From Acidovorax sp. NB1 (GTDB taxonomy: Bacteria; Pseudomonadota; Gammaproteobacteria; Burkholderiales; Burkholderiaceae_C), in the NCBI RefSeq assembly GCF_005405905.1, contig NZ_BJHU01000021.1, positions 434,001 through 498,000 on the forward strand: 64,000 bases of DNA, in the 5' to 3' direction. A model generated the notes under the pieces. It was not told where the DNA came from. It saw only the letters and a program-made list of their open reading frames with translations, and searched no databases. Below, in pieces: positions 55,358-62,849 of the stretch; position 1 is the stretch's first letter, and each line of letters starts with the position of its first letter. Both the position numbers and the translations under genes were made by a program.

Positions 55358-56163
55358 AGCTTCGCACTCCACGGCGGTGCCTTGCGCGCGGCAAATGCCG
55401 CCAGCCCTTGCGGCGCCTCAGGCCCGCGCAGCGCTTGCGCAAAAGCCATCGCTGCCTCATCCAGCAGCGCGGGCAACGGCGTATCAGTCTGGGCCAGCAA
55501 CAAACGTTTGGTGGCGGCCACGGCCTGCGGCGCTGCGGCGGCGTGGCGCGCGATGGCGGCTTGCACAGCAGCCTCCATGTCGCCAGCGACCACCTCATCC
55601 ACCAGCCCCGCACGTTGAGCTGTCGCAGCATCCCAGCGCTCGCCTGTCAACAAACACCGCCGCGCTGCCGCTTGGCCCAGGCGCCGCACGACAAACGGTG
55701 CAATCTGCGCAGGCACGATGCCCAGTGTGACCTCGGGCGTGGCGAACTGTGCACTGGTGTGGGCCAGCACATGGTCGGCGCAGCACACGAGCCCAAAGCC
55801 GCCGCCCATCGCGGCGCCCTCCACAGCCACGATGAACCACTGCGGCAACGCACACAGCGCCTGCAGCAGCGTGCCAAAGCGGCGGTTCAGCGGCACCAGC
55901 GGGTCGGATGTACCCGCAGCCAGTGGCTGGCCGATGGTCTTGGCAAAACCGCCCAGGCTGCCGCCCGCACAGAAGTGCCCACCGGCACCCCGCAGCACCA
56001 CGCCACGCAAGTCGGCATCTGCCGCAGCGCGCTCGCACGCGGCCAGCAGGGCGTCCACCATGGCTTCTGACAGCGCATTGCGGCTGGCCGGGTCGTTGAG
56101 CGTCCAGGTTTCCACGCTGCCGCTGGGCAGCGGCATGCGGCTGATCAACAGCGAATCAGTCAT
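55354..56163 (-). CDS. Enoyl-CoA hydratase (methylglutaconyl/isohexenylglutaconyl-CoA hydratase-like)
   Basis: A crotonase-fold hydratase of 269 residues. The oxyanion-hole segments are LRGAGGHFCAGGSLGGFA (about residues 57-74) and VEGAAMGGGFGLVCCADH, and the catalytic region is ATPEVTLGIVPAQIAPFVV. In liu and atu operons a hydratase with this neighbourhood hydrates the product of the biotin carboxylase. It sits between an acyl-CoA dehydrogenase (1 base away) and the carboxylase alpha gene (4-base overlap), which supports this role. The exact substrate is inferred. Confidence 0.87.
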   Translation of the reverse strand: MTDSLLISRMPLPSGSVETWTLNDPASRNALSEAMVDALLAACERAAADADLRGVVLRGAGGHFCAGGSLGGFAKTIGQPLAAGTSDPLVPLNRRFGTLLQALCALPQWFIVAVEGAAMGGGFGLVCCADHVLAHTSAQFATPEVTLGIVPAQIAPFVVRRLGQAAARRCLLTGERWDAATAQRAGLVDEVVAGDMEAAVQAAIARHAAAAPQAVAATKRLLLAQTDTPLPALLDEAAMAFAQALRGPEAPQGLAAFAARKAPPWSAKL

Positions 56164-56164
56164 G

Positions 56165-57343
56165 TCAGTGCACGGGTCGCTTGGCGATGCCCATGAGCTT
56201 GGCGAGGATGCCCAGCATCACTTCGTCGGCCCCGCCACCAATCGACGCCAGCCGCCCGTCGCGGTACATGCGCGAGACCTTGTTCTCCAGCGTGAAGCCC
56301 ATGCCGCCCCAGAACTGCAGACAGGTGTCGGGCACCTCGCGGTTCAGACGACCGGCCTTGAGCTTGGCCATGCTGGCCAGCTCCAGCACGTCCTGCCCGT
56401 TCACATACAGGTCGCAGGCGCGGTAGGTGAGTGCGCGCAGGGCTTCGACCTCGGTCTTGAGCTCGGCCAGCTTGAACTGCACCCACTGCTGGTCGGCCAG
56501 CGTGCTGCCAAACAGCTTGCGCTCCTGTGCGTAGTCGATGGTCCACTGGATGCAGTGGTTCAGCGATTCGAGGGTGCTGGCGGCGCACCACAGGCGCTCT
56601 TCTTGGAACTGCTGCATCTGGTAGATGAAGCCCTGGCCTTCGGCACCTATGCGGTAGCGCTGCGGCACGCGCACTTCGTCAAAATAGATCAGCCCGGTGT
56701 CGCTGCTGTGCATGCCGATCTTGCGGATCTTTTGCGCCACTTCAATGCCCTTAGTGAGCTTGCCGTTAGGGCCATCGCGCATGGGCACCATCACCAGGCT
56801 CTTGTTCTTGTGCACTGGGCCTTCGCCCGTGTTGACCAACATGCACATCCAGTCGGCCTGCAGGCTGTTGGTGATCCACATCTTCTGGCCGGTGATCACG
56901 TAGTCGTCACCATCCTTGCGCGCCACACTCTTGATGCCCGACACATCGCTGCCCGCCGCAGGCTCGCTCACGCCTATGCAGCCCACCATGTCGCCCGCAA
57001 TCGCCGGGGCCAAGAAATCGCGCTTGAGCTCCTCGCTGCCGTAGCGGGCCAGCGCCGGGGTACACATGTCCGTCTGCACACCAATCGCCATGGGCACGCC
57101 GCCGCAGTGGATGTGGCCCAGCGCCTCGGCCATGGCCAGGCTGTACGAATAGTCCAGGCCCTGGCCTCCGTATTCCTCGGGCTTGCACAGGCCCAGCAGG
57201 CCCAGGTTGCCCATCTTCTTGAAGACCTCGTGCGCGGGGAAGATCTCGGCCGCCTCCCACTCATCCACATGGGGGTTGATCTCTTCGTCGATGAAACGCT
57301 TGAGGGTCTTCTGGATCTCGCGGTGCTCGTGCGTGAACTGCAT
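56165..57343 (-). CDS. Acyl-CoA dehydrogenase (citronellyl/isovaleryl-CoA dehydrogenase-like position)
   Basis: A 392-residue FAD acyl-CoA dehydrogenase. The FAD block is GCIGVSEPAAGSDVSGIKS, then GQKMWITNSLQADWM, and at the C-terminus FWGGMGFTLENKVSRMYRD and SIGGGADEVM, the GGGADE variant of the catalytic-site motif. The ATG at 57343 with CAGGAGACAAGCACC was chosen over an upstream start. Together with the hydratase and carboxylase genes it gives the dehydrogenation-carboxylation-hydration order known from leucine and acyclic-terpene catabolism. Confidence 0.9.
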   Translation of the reverse strand: MQFTHEHREIQKTLKRFIDEEINPHVDEWEAAEIFPAHEVFKKMGNLGLLGLCKPEEYGGQGLDYSYSLAMAEALGHIHCGGVPMAIGVQTDMCTPALARYGSEELKRDFLAPAIAGDMVGCIGVSEPAAGSDVSGIKSVARKDGDDYVITGQKMWITNSLQADWMCMLVNTGEGPVHKNKSLVMVPMRDGPNGKLTKGIEVAQKIRKIGMHSSDTGLIYFDEVRVPQRYRIGAEGQGFIYQMQQFQEERLWCAASTLESLNHCIQWTIDYAQERKLFGSTLADQQWVQFKLAELKTEVEALRALTYRACDLYVNGQDVLELASMAKLKAGRLNREVPDTCLQFWGGMGFTLENKVSRMYRDGRLASIGGGADEVMLGILAKLMGIAKRPVH

Positions 57344-57396
57344 GGTGCTTGTCTCCTGCTGTTGCGTTTGTGTGTTGGTGTGCCTGCAAACCTCGA

Positions 57397-58527
57397 TCAC
57401 GAAAGCTGAAACTGCCCCAGCGGCTGGGGCCGCCCGTTGAGCACCAGCTCCACCTGGTGCGCGCCGGGGTAGTGGGTGCGCGTGGTCATCTGCTGCAGCG
57501 ACAACGTCTTGCCCACGGCCACGGTGGCGCCGGGGGCGATGTCCAGCGTCTGCAGCTTGAACACCTTGGGCGCCGCACCGCCGTGGGCCTTGACGTAGTG
57601 CACCTTGAGGTCGGCCAGCACTCGCTGGGGCTGGGGTGTGGGGTTGTGCAACTCCGCCTCGATGCGCACCTTGTCGCCAATGCGTGCGCGGGCAGGCACC
57701 ACACGGGCGGACCGCACATCCAGCGCCACGGCATGGCCCACGCCCAGGGCGTCGAGTGCGCCAGCGTCGCCACGTTTGATGAGAAAGCGCAGGCCGTGGC
57801 GCACCAAGGCCTCACGCGGCGCAGGTGCGCCCTGCAGCCAGGCACGCGCGGTGCCTACGGCCAGATCGGGGTGGTCCTTGGCGATGTCGCCCAGGTGGTT
57901 AGCGACCGAGCGGCGCACGTAAGACGATGGGTCGTCCTTGAGCGCATCGAGCAACGGCAGGGCCAGCTGCGGGTTGGCCTGGAATGCGGGCAGGCGTGGC
58001 GCCCAGGGCAGGCGGGGCCGCGTGCCTTCGCTCACCAGACGGCGCACATGGGCGTTGTCGTCCTGCGCCCAGTCGCGCAGCCGCGCGAGCGTGCCGCCCT
58101 GGTGGTGCAGCAGGTAGGGACGGATGCAGAACTCTGCGGTAAAGCGCTGGGTAAGCGCGTGCTGCGCGGCCATGGCCGCCTCGAAATGCGCGAGCCCCTG
58201 CGCGCCGATGTACATGCTGTGCGGCAGGTACAGAAATGCGCTGTAAGGGCGGTCACCCGCATCGGGCTCACCCGCTGCATCCAACCCCATGGGTGGGTCC
58301 ATCGAATCGACCAGCACGCCCAGCGCGCGCGGCACGTCTTGCGGCAGGTGCGACTGCAGGGCCTGGGCGATGCGCTGGCCGCGCGCCATCAGCTCCAGCG
58401 ATTCGTAGCCGGGCTCAATCTGACGCAAGAAAGCCTGGGTGTCGAAGGACCGCCACGCGCGCCGCACCATGGCCGCGATGCGCGGGGGCACGGTTTCGTT
58501 CAGCAGGTATTTGAGAGGCTCGGCCAT
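57397..58527 (-). CDS. HEAT-repeat, DNA alkylation repair (AlkD-like) protein
   Basis: A 376-residue protein with helical repeats resembling the AlkD/AlkC DNA glycosylase superfamily. It has N-terminal LKYLLNETVPPRIA and the central block DPSSYVRRSVANHLGDIAKDHP (about residues 196-217), a typical HEAT pair in this family, then a C-terminal beta-rich domain of ~110 residues. Characterised AlkD proteins excise alkylated bases. The gene lies inside an acyl-CoA catabolic operon, 23 bases after the carboxylase beta stop, an unexpected place for a repair gene. The start at 58527 is just before the first repeat; a much longer frame upstream is the shadow of the carboxylase gene. Confidence 0.82.
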   Translation of the reverse strand: MAEPLKYLLNETVPPRIAAMVRRAWRSFDTQAFLRQIEPGYESLELMARGQRIAQALQSHLPQDVPRALGVLVDSMDPPMGLDAAGEPDAGDRPYSAFLYLPHSMYIGAQGLAHFEAAMAAQHALTQRFTAEFCIRPYLLHHQGGTLARLRDWAQDDNAHVRRLVSEGTRPRLPWAPRLPAFQANPQLALPLLDALKDDPSSYVRRSVANHLGDIAKDHPDLAVGTARAWLQGAPAPREALVRHGLRFLIKRGDAGALDALGVGHAVALDVRSARVVPARARIGDKVRIEAELHNPTPQPQRVLADLKVHYVKAHGGAAPKVFKLQTLDIAPGATVAVGKTLSLQQMTTRTHYPGAHQVELVLNGRPQPLGQFQLS

Positions 58528-58550
58528 CGTAGGGATTGCGTGCGAAGCGC

Positions 58551-60164
58551 TTACATCCGCGCCACGCCAAAGCTCAGGGGCCGCAGCGTGCGGGCCTGGG
58601 CCTCGGCGCAGGTATCCAGGCAAAACGCCAACACGGCCCGCGTGTCGCGCGGGTCGATCACGCCGTCGTCCAGCAGCAGGCCGCTGGTGTAGAACGCATC
58701 GGCCTGGGCCTCGAACATGGCGACGATCTTGTCGAACTGGGCTTGCGACTCGGCCGGGTCGGGCGTGATGCCTTTGCGCGCCAGCGCCGCCTCGGTCACG
58801 ATCTGCATGGTGCGCGCGGCCTGCTCGCCGCCCATCACCGCTGTCTTGGCCCCCGGCCAGCTGAACAAAAAGCGCGGCGCATAGCCCCGCCCGCACATGC
58901 CGTAGTTGCCCGCACCAAAACTGGCGCCGCACTGGATGGTGATCTGTGGCACGGTGGCATTGGTCACGGCCTGGATCATCTTGCTGCCGTGTTTGATCAT
59001 GCCGCCCTGCTCGCTGTCCTTGCCCACCATGTAGCCCGTGGTGTTCTGTAGGTAGACGATGGGGTGGCCCAGCTGGCACATCCACTGGATGAAGTGCGTG
59101 GCCTTGTTCGCGCCCGCCACGTCGATGGGGCCGTTGTTGCTGATGAAGCCCACGGCATGGCCCTGGATGCGCCCTTGCGCGCACAGGGTGGCTGCACCGT
59201 AGCGGGCCTTGAACTCCAGCAGCTCGGAGCCGTCCACCAGCCGCGCGATGACCTCGCGCATGTCCACAGGTTGGCGCAGGTCGGCGGACATCAGGGACAG
59301 CAGATCGTCGTCGGGCAAGGTGGGGCCGGGTGCGCTGGTTCGCGGGGACATATTCCACCCCAGCTGCGCGACCACATCGCGCGCCAGGCCAATCGCCTCG
59401 CGGTCGTCCTGCGCCAAGTATTCGCCCAGGCCCGAGACGGAGGTGTGCATCTCGGCGCCACCCAGTTCTTCTTCCGTCGCGATCTCGCCGGTAGCCGCCT
59501 TGAGCAGCGGCGGCCCGGCCAGAAAGGCGCGTGAGCGGCCCTGCACCATGATGACCACGTCCGACAGGCCCGGCATGTAGGCGCCGCCTGCCGTGCCCGA
59601 ACCGTGCTGTACGGTGATCACCGGAATGCCCGCCGCGGACAGCCGCGCGAGGTTGCGGAACAGCGTGCCGCCATGCACAAAGCCCTCCACCCGGTAGCGC
59701 ATGAGGTTGGCGCCCGCGCTCTCCACCAGGTGAATAAACGGCAAGCGGTTTTGCAGCGCGATCTCCTGCACGCGCAAGATCTTTTCCAGGCCCATGGGCT
59801 GGATGGCGCCGGCCTCGATGCCCGAGTCGCTGGCCACCACCATGCAGCGCACGCCGCTGACAAAACCAATGCCAGCAATCATCCCGCCACCGGGCACGGA
59901 CTTCTCGGGGTCTCTCACGTCCTGCAGGTAGCCCGCCAGCGTGCACAGCGGCAACCAGGGCGCACCGGCATCCAGCAGTAGCGCCACACGCTGGCGCGGC
60001 AGCAGCTGGCCGCGCTTTTCAAACTGAGGCAGCGACCGGGCCGAGGCGGCGGCGGCACGCTCTTCCAGCGCGCGCAGGGCCTCCAGGCGGGCCTGCAGCG
60101 CCGCGCGGCGCTGCGGGGCCTCGGCACTGCCTGGGTTGAATCGGGAAGTGAAGACGGCGGTCAT
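58551..60164 (-). CDS. Acyl-CoA carboxylase beta subunit (carboxyltransferase; AtuC/MccB-like)
   Basis: A carboxyltransferase of 537 residues that moves CO2 from carboxybiotin to an acyl-CoA. The two crotonase-like halves are clear: GMIAGIGFVSGVRCMVVASD and SAGIPVITVQHGSGTAGGAY in the first, FISNNGPIDVAGANKATHFI and CGASFGAGNYGMCGRGYAP in the second. The style, with FLAGPPLLKAATGEIATEEE, fits methylcrotonyl- or geranyl-CoA carboxylases. The absence of the FPDxxHFGRIFYNQA segment of typical MccB, replaced by GGTLFRNLARLSAAG, leans to the geranyl-CoA (AtuC) side. Its alpha partner is at 53339. It overlaps the SDR gene by 4 bases. Confidence 0.88.
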   Translation of the reverse strand: MTAVFTSRFNPGSAEAPQRRAALQARLEALRALEERAAAASARSLPQFEKRGQLLPRQRVALLLDAGAPWLPLCTLAGYLQDVRDPEKSVPGGGMIAGIGFVSGVRCMVVASDSGIEAGAIQPMGLEKILRVQEIALQNRLPFIHLVESAGANLMRYRVEGFVHGGTLFRNLARLSAAGIPVITVQHGSGTAGGAYMPGLSDVVIMVQGRSRAFLAGPPLLKAATGEIATEEELGGAEMHTSVSGLGEYLAQDDREAIGLARDVVAQLGWNMSPRTSAPGPTLPDDDLLSLMSADLRQPVDMREVIARLVDGSELLEFKARYGAATLCAQGRIQGHAVGFISNNGPIDVAGANKATHFIQWMCQLGHPIVYLQNTTGYMVGKDSEQGGMIKHGSKMIQAVTNATVPQITIQCGASFGAGNYGMCGRGYAPRFLFSWPGAKTAVMGGEQAARTMQIVTEAALARKGITPDPAESQAQFDKIVAMFEAQADAFYTSGLLLDDGVIDPRDTRAVLAFCLDTCAEAQARTLRPLSFGVARM

Positions 60165-61081
60165 GCGGCCTCGGTCTTGGGGGTGCGGGAAGGTGCAAAC
60201 ACCTGCGGCACCTGCGCGCGGTGGAAGCCATCAAACGGCCGCACGGCCGGGTGTGCTGCGGCAGTGGCACCGGGCGGGCGCTGCGGCCAGCCCATGCGCA
60301 CCTGGGGTCGTGCACCGTCCACCCGTAACGTGGTGCCACTGATGAAGCTGGCTGCGGGGCTGAGCAAAAAGGTGATGGCCGCCGACACCTCGGCCTCGTT
60401 GCCAAAGCGGCCGAGCGGCACCGTGCGCGGCATGGCGCGCAGCATGTCTCCTGCCTCGGGCGGGTAGTTGTCCATGCCGCTGGAGGCGATGTAACCCGGC
60501 GCCACGGCGTTCACGCGCACACCGCTGTGCGCCCATTCGAGCGCAGCGGTTTCGGTGAAGCTGACCATGCCCGCGCGCGCCGCCCCGCTGTGCCCCATGC
60601 CCGGCATGGAGCCCCACATGTCAGCCACGATATTGACTACTGAGCCGCCGTGTTGCGCCATCCACTGCCGGTAGCACTCTCGCGCCATCAAGAAGCCGCC
60701 GGTGAGGTTGGTGTGCAGCACCGCCTCCCAGCCCTTGGCGCTGATGGATTCGAGCGGCGCCATGAACTGGCCGCCCGCGTTGTTGACCAGCCCATCGATG
60801 CGCCCCTGCTCGGCCAGCACCTGCTGCACCAGCAAGGCCACAGCATCTTCGGAGCGGATGTCGCAGGCTTGCCAGGACACGCGGCCGCCATCAGTGGTGA
60901 TTTCATCGGCCACGGCCTGCAGCTTCTCAGGCTTGCGCCCCACCAAGACCACCTGCGCGCCCAGGCGCGCCAGCTCGTGCGCCGTGCAGCGGCCGATGCC
61001 CGAGCCGCCCCCCGTGACGATGACCACCTGGCGATCGAACAGGCCTGGCGCAAAGACCGACTGGTACGTGGAAGAACTCAT
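60161..61081 (-). CDS. SDR-family oxidoreductase (trans-2-enoyl-CoA reductase/PECR-like)
   Basis: A 306-residue short-chain dehydrogenase/reductase. The NADP-binding motif is VTGGGSGIGRCTAHEL, and NNAGGQFMAPLE follows. The usual YxxxK catalytic pair is absent: the position reads GHSGAARAGM, the same as in mammalian peroxisomal trans-2-enoyl-CoA reductase. LSPAASFISGTTLRVDGARP near the end also matches that group. A C-terminal tail of ~45 residues (Pro-, Arg- and Ala-rich) extends beyond the fold. It is the first enzyme gene after the TetR gene, and could reduce an enoyl-CoA double bond or act like AtuB/AtuG. Confidence 0.87.
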   Translation of the reverse strand: MSSSTYQSVFAPGLFDRQVVIVTGGGSGIGRCTAHELARLGAQVVLVGRKPEKLQAVADEITTDGGRVSWQACDIRSEDAVALLVQQVLAEQGRIDGLVNNAGGQFMAPLESISAKGWEAVLHTNLTGGFLMARECYRQWMAQHGGSVVNIVADMWGSMPGMGHSGAARAGMVSFTETAALEWAHSGVRVNAVAPGYIASSGMDNYPPEAGDMLRAMPRTVPLGRFGNEAEVSAAITFLLSPAASFISGTTLRVDGARPQVRMGWPQRPPGATAAAHPAVRPFDGFHRAQVPQVFAPSRTPKTEAA

Positions 61082-61097
61082 CGCCGTCTTTCCTTCT

Positions 61098-61856
61098 TCA
61101 GGCCGAATGGATGAAGAGATTCAATGCGTCTTCGGTCAGCTCGTCGAGCGACCGGCCCTTCTTGGGCGCAAACCATTGCACCGCCCAGTTGAGCGCACCA
61201 AAGATGAACAGCCGCGCCACACCGGGGTCAGCCTGCAGCGCTTTCTGGCGTGCCAGTGCTTCCAGCGTGGGCATCCATGCAGCCTCGTAGGTGTCTTTCA
61301 CGCGCGCAATGCTCTTGCGCTGCGCGGGCGTGAGCGAGCGCCATTCGTACAGCATCACCGGGATGAACCCGCTGTGGGGGCCGAGCAGCACCTCGAAGTG
61401 GTGGCGGATGAGCACCCGCAGGCGTTCCCGCGCCGTGGCTTTGGAGTTGGCAGCCGCCAGCGTATCCAGTGCCTGCTGCTGGCTTTGCACGGCGGTGGTC
61501 ATGCCTTCGTTCATCACGGCAAACAGCAGCGCGCTTTTGCTTTCGAAGTGATAGAAGGGCGAGCCGCTGTGCATGCCCACGGCGGCGGCGATGTCGCGTG
61601 TGCTGGTAGCCGCAAAGCCTTTGTCCAGAAACAGCTTTGCGGCGCTGTCCATGAGCTTGCGGCGGCGGTTGCCATCGTCCAGCTCTTCGGCCGTCTTGCG
61701 CGGGCGGCCGCGGGGGCGGCGGGGTTGTTCTTGTGGGGTTGCTGCAGCTTCCGCTGAGGCAGCGGTCAGCTTAGGTGCAGCAGCCTTGCGCGGGCGGGCT
61801 GCTGGGGTGGCTGCGGCGGGAGCAGTGGCACGGGTGCGCCGAACGGGGGATTCCAT
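61098..61856 (-). CDS. TetR-family regulator with AT-hook-like N-terminal extension
   Basis: A TetR repressor of 252 residues, first gene of the minus-strand catabolic operon and its probable regulator. The helix-turn-helix is at about residues 66-110 (KLFLDKGFAATSTRDIAAAVG, in two parts KLFLDKGFAATST and RDIAAAVGMHSGSPFYHF). The ligand-binding domain contains GALNWAVQWF, common in acyl-CoA-responsive TetR proteins. A ~50-residue Ala/Pro/Arg-rich tail precedes it and ends in RRPRGRPRK, an AT-hook-like motif. The ATG at 61856 is preferred to one at 61892, which would overlap the operator-like site at 61889. Confidence 0.88.
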   Translation of the reverse strand: MESPVRRTRATAPAAATPAARPRKAAAPKLTAASAEAAATPQEQPRRPRGRPRKTAEELDDGNRRRKLMDSAAKLFLDKGFAATSTRDIAAAVGMHSGSPFYHFESKSALLFAVMNEGMTTAVQSQQQALDTLAAANSKATARERLRVLIRHHFEVLLGPHSGFIPVMLYEWRSLTPAQRKSIARVKDTYEAAWMPTLEALARQKALQADPGVARLFIFGALNWAVQWFAPKKGRSLDELTEDALNLFIHSA

Positions 61857-61888
61857 ATGCAGCACGATAGCAAAACCGTTTATTTTTA

Positions 61889-61904
61889 GCAAGCAAGTGC
61901 TTTG
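61889..61904. promoter_or_regulatory. Operator-like site upstream of the TetR gene
   Basis: GCAAGC-AAGT-GCTTTG followed by TAAAAATATC. The right arm and the T-A-rich flank are the same as at 38356 (CAAAGC-AACC-GCTTTG-TAAAAATC). It is 33 bases before the TetR ATG, suitable for autoregulation. Confidence 0.58.
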
Positions 61905-62092
61905 TAAAAATATCTTTGCTGTCTTGACGTGCTAATGCGTGGGCTTTTCTGGAGGTGAGAGGGAGCGTTATTGCGAGCCGACTTGTGATCGGCGGTGGCC
62001 GTTCGGGCTGAGCGTGCCGAAGCTGTTGCTTGCTGGTTTGGGTGGTGTGCTTGGGTTGAGGGCGGAGGCCGGGGTGTGCGCCCGGCGGCGCA

Positions 62093-62142
62093 GTGGCTTT
62101 CTTTTGCTTCGCCAAAAGAAAGTCACCAAAGAAAAGGCGACC
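62093..62142 (+). repeat. Hairpin element, left copy
   Basis: CTTTCTTTTG-CTTCGC-CAAAAGAAAG, a perfect 10-bp stem, followed by TCACCAAAGAAAAGGCGACC. Its reverse-complement relative is at 62626, so the two face each other. Confidence 0.7.
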
Positions 62143-62305
62143 CTACAGGCTGCGTCCCTTCGCTTCGCTGCGGGCAACCTGCGGTGCTCGCGTCAAGCGG
62201 GGTCTCGCTCCAACTCGCTTCGCTCAGACAATCGCGAGCCCTGATCGGCTGGCCGCTGCGCTCCTCGGCGCATCCTGAAGGGAACCCAGGGGGCTGACAT
62301 CCATT

Positions 62306-62398
62306 CGGGCCATTGCTTCGCTGCGCTGCGCTCGGCCCCCTCTCGCGGGCGCAAGCGCCACGCGCTGCGCGGGCGGGGCCGAGCGAAGCAATGGCCCG
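62306..62398. repeat. 15-bp perfect inverted repeat
   Basis: CGGGCCATTGCTTCG (62306-62320) and CGAAGCAATGGCCCG (62384-62398), with nested arms GCTCGGCCCC (62330-62339) and GGGGCCGAGC (62375-62384). The whole could form a long cruciform or RNA hairpin. Confidence 0.7.
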
Positions 62399-62625
62399 TG
62401 TGGTTATTCGGCTGTTGGATATTTGGCTACCCCACCCCCTGCTGGCTGCGCCTGCGGCGGGGCGGTTGCGGGGTGAGCATGGGCGTCGAAGCGCCCATGC
62501 CTCGTGCTCTGACTCGCCGTGGCTGCCCGAGCGGCGCGCGCAGCGCAAAACGAGTTCCACGGCGCACCCCACAACCGACACGACGCAGGTTTACCCCTTC
62601 GCACAGCGAAGGGGTCGCAGACTGG

Positions 62626-62676
62626 GGGTCGCCATTCTTTTGGGTACTTTTCTTTGGCGAAGCAAAGAAAAGTACC
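62626..62676 (-). repeat. Hairpin element, right (inverted) copy
   Basis: GGTACTTTTCTTTG-GCGAAG-CAAAGAAAAGTACC, a perfect 14-bp stem. Read on the minus strand it aligns with the left copy, including the GGCGACCCC end. Confidence 0.72.
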
Positions 62677-62779
62677 TCGCCCGCCGGGGCGACTCACGGC
62701 TCCCGCGCCCCGCTCAAGCAGCCAGTCAGGCCCGCAAAGAAAGTCCAAGCCTCAGCAGGCTGAGTCCAAAAGGAAAATA

Positions 62780-62835
62780 CTATAAAAACAATAGCTACCA
62801 GCGCTTGATGGACAGGCGCCAGCAGCTAAAAATCC
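62780..62835 (+). repeat. Dispersed AGCGCTT repeat before an enoyl-CoA hydratase gene
   Basis: ATAGCTACCAGCGCTTGATG then GACAGGCGCCAGCAGCTAAA. A good match to the family consensus, 15 bases beyond the stop of the minus-strand hydratase gene. Confidence 0.78.
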
Positions 62836-62849
62836 TCAAACTCAAAGGA

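Larger units (their letters stand above)
61905..62849. other. Repeat-rich intergenic region without a recognisable gene
   Basis: About 950 bases with no frame that shows protein-like composition. It is made of GC-rich CTTCGCTGCG-type repeats, two inverted copies of a hairpin element (62093 and 62626), a 15-bp inverted repeat (62306/62384), a 9-bp hairpin CCCCTTCGC-ACA-GCGAAGGGG (62594-62614) and an AGCGCTT-family copy (62780). It looks like an accumulation site for non-coding repeats. Confidence 0.7.

Noticed and set aside
57397..59946. A single 849-residue protein on the minus strand
   Set aside because: The first ~470 codons are the antiparallel-free frame shadow of the carboxylase beta gene and are Gly/Arg-rich without motifs; only the part from 58527 looks like a real protein.
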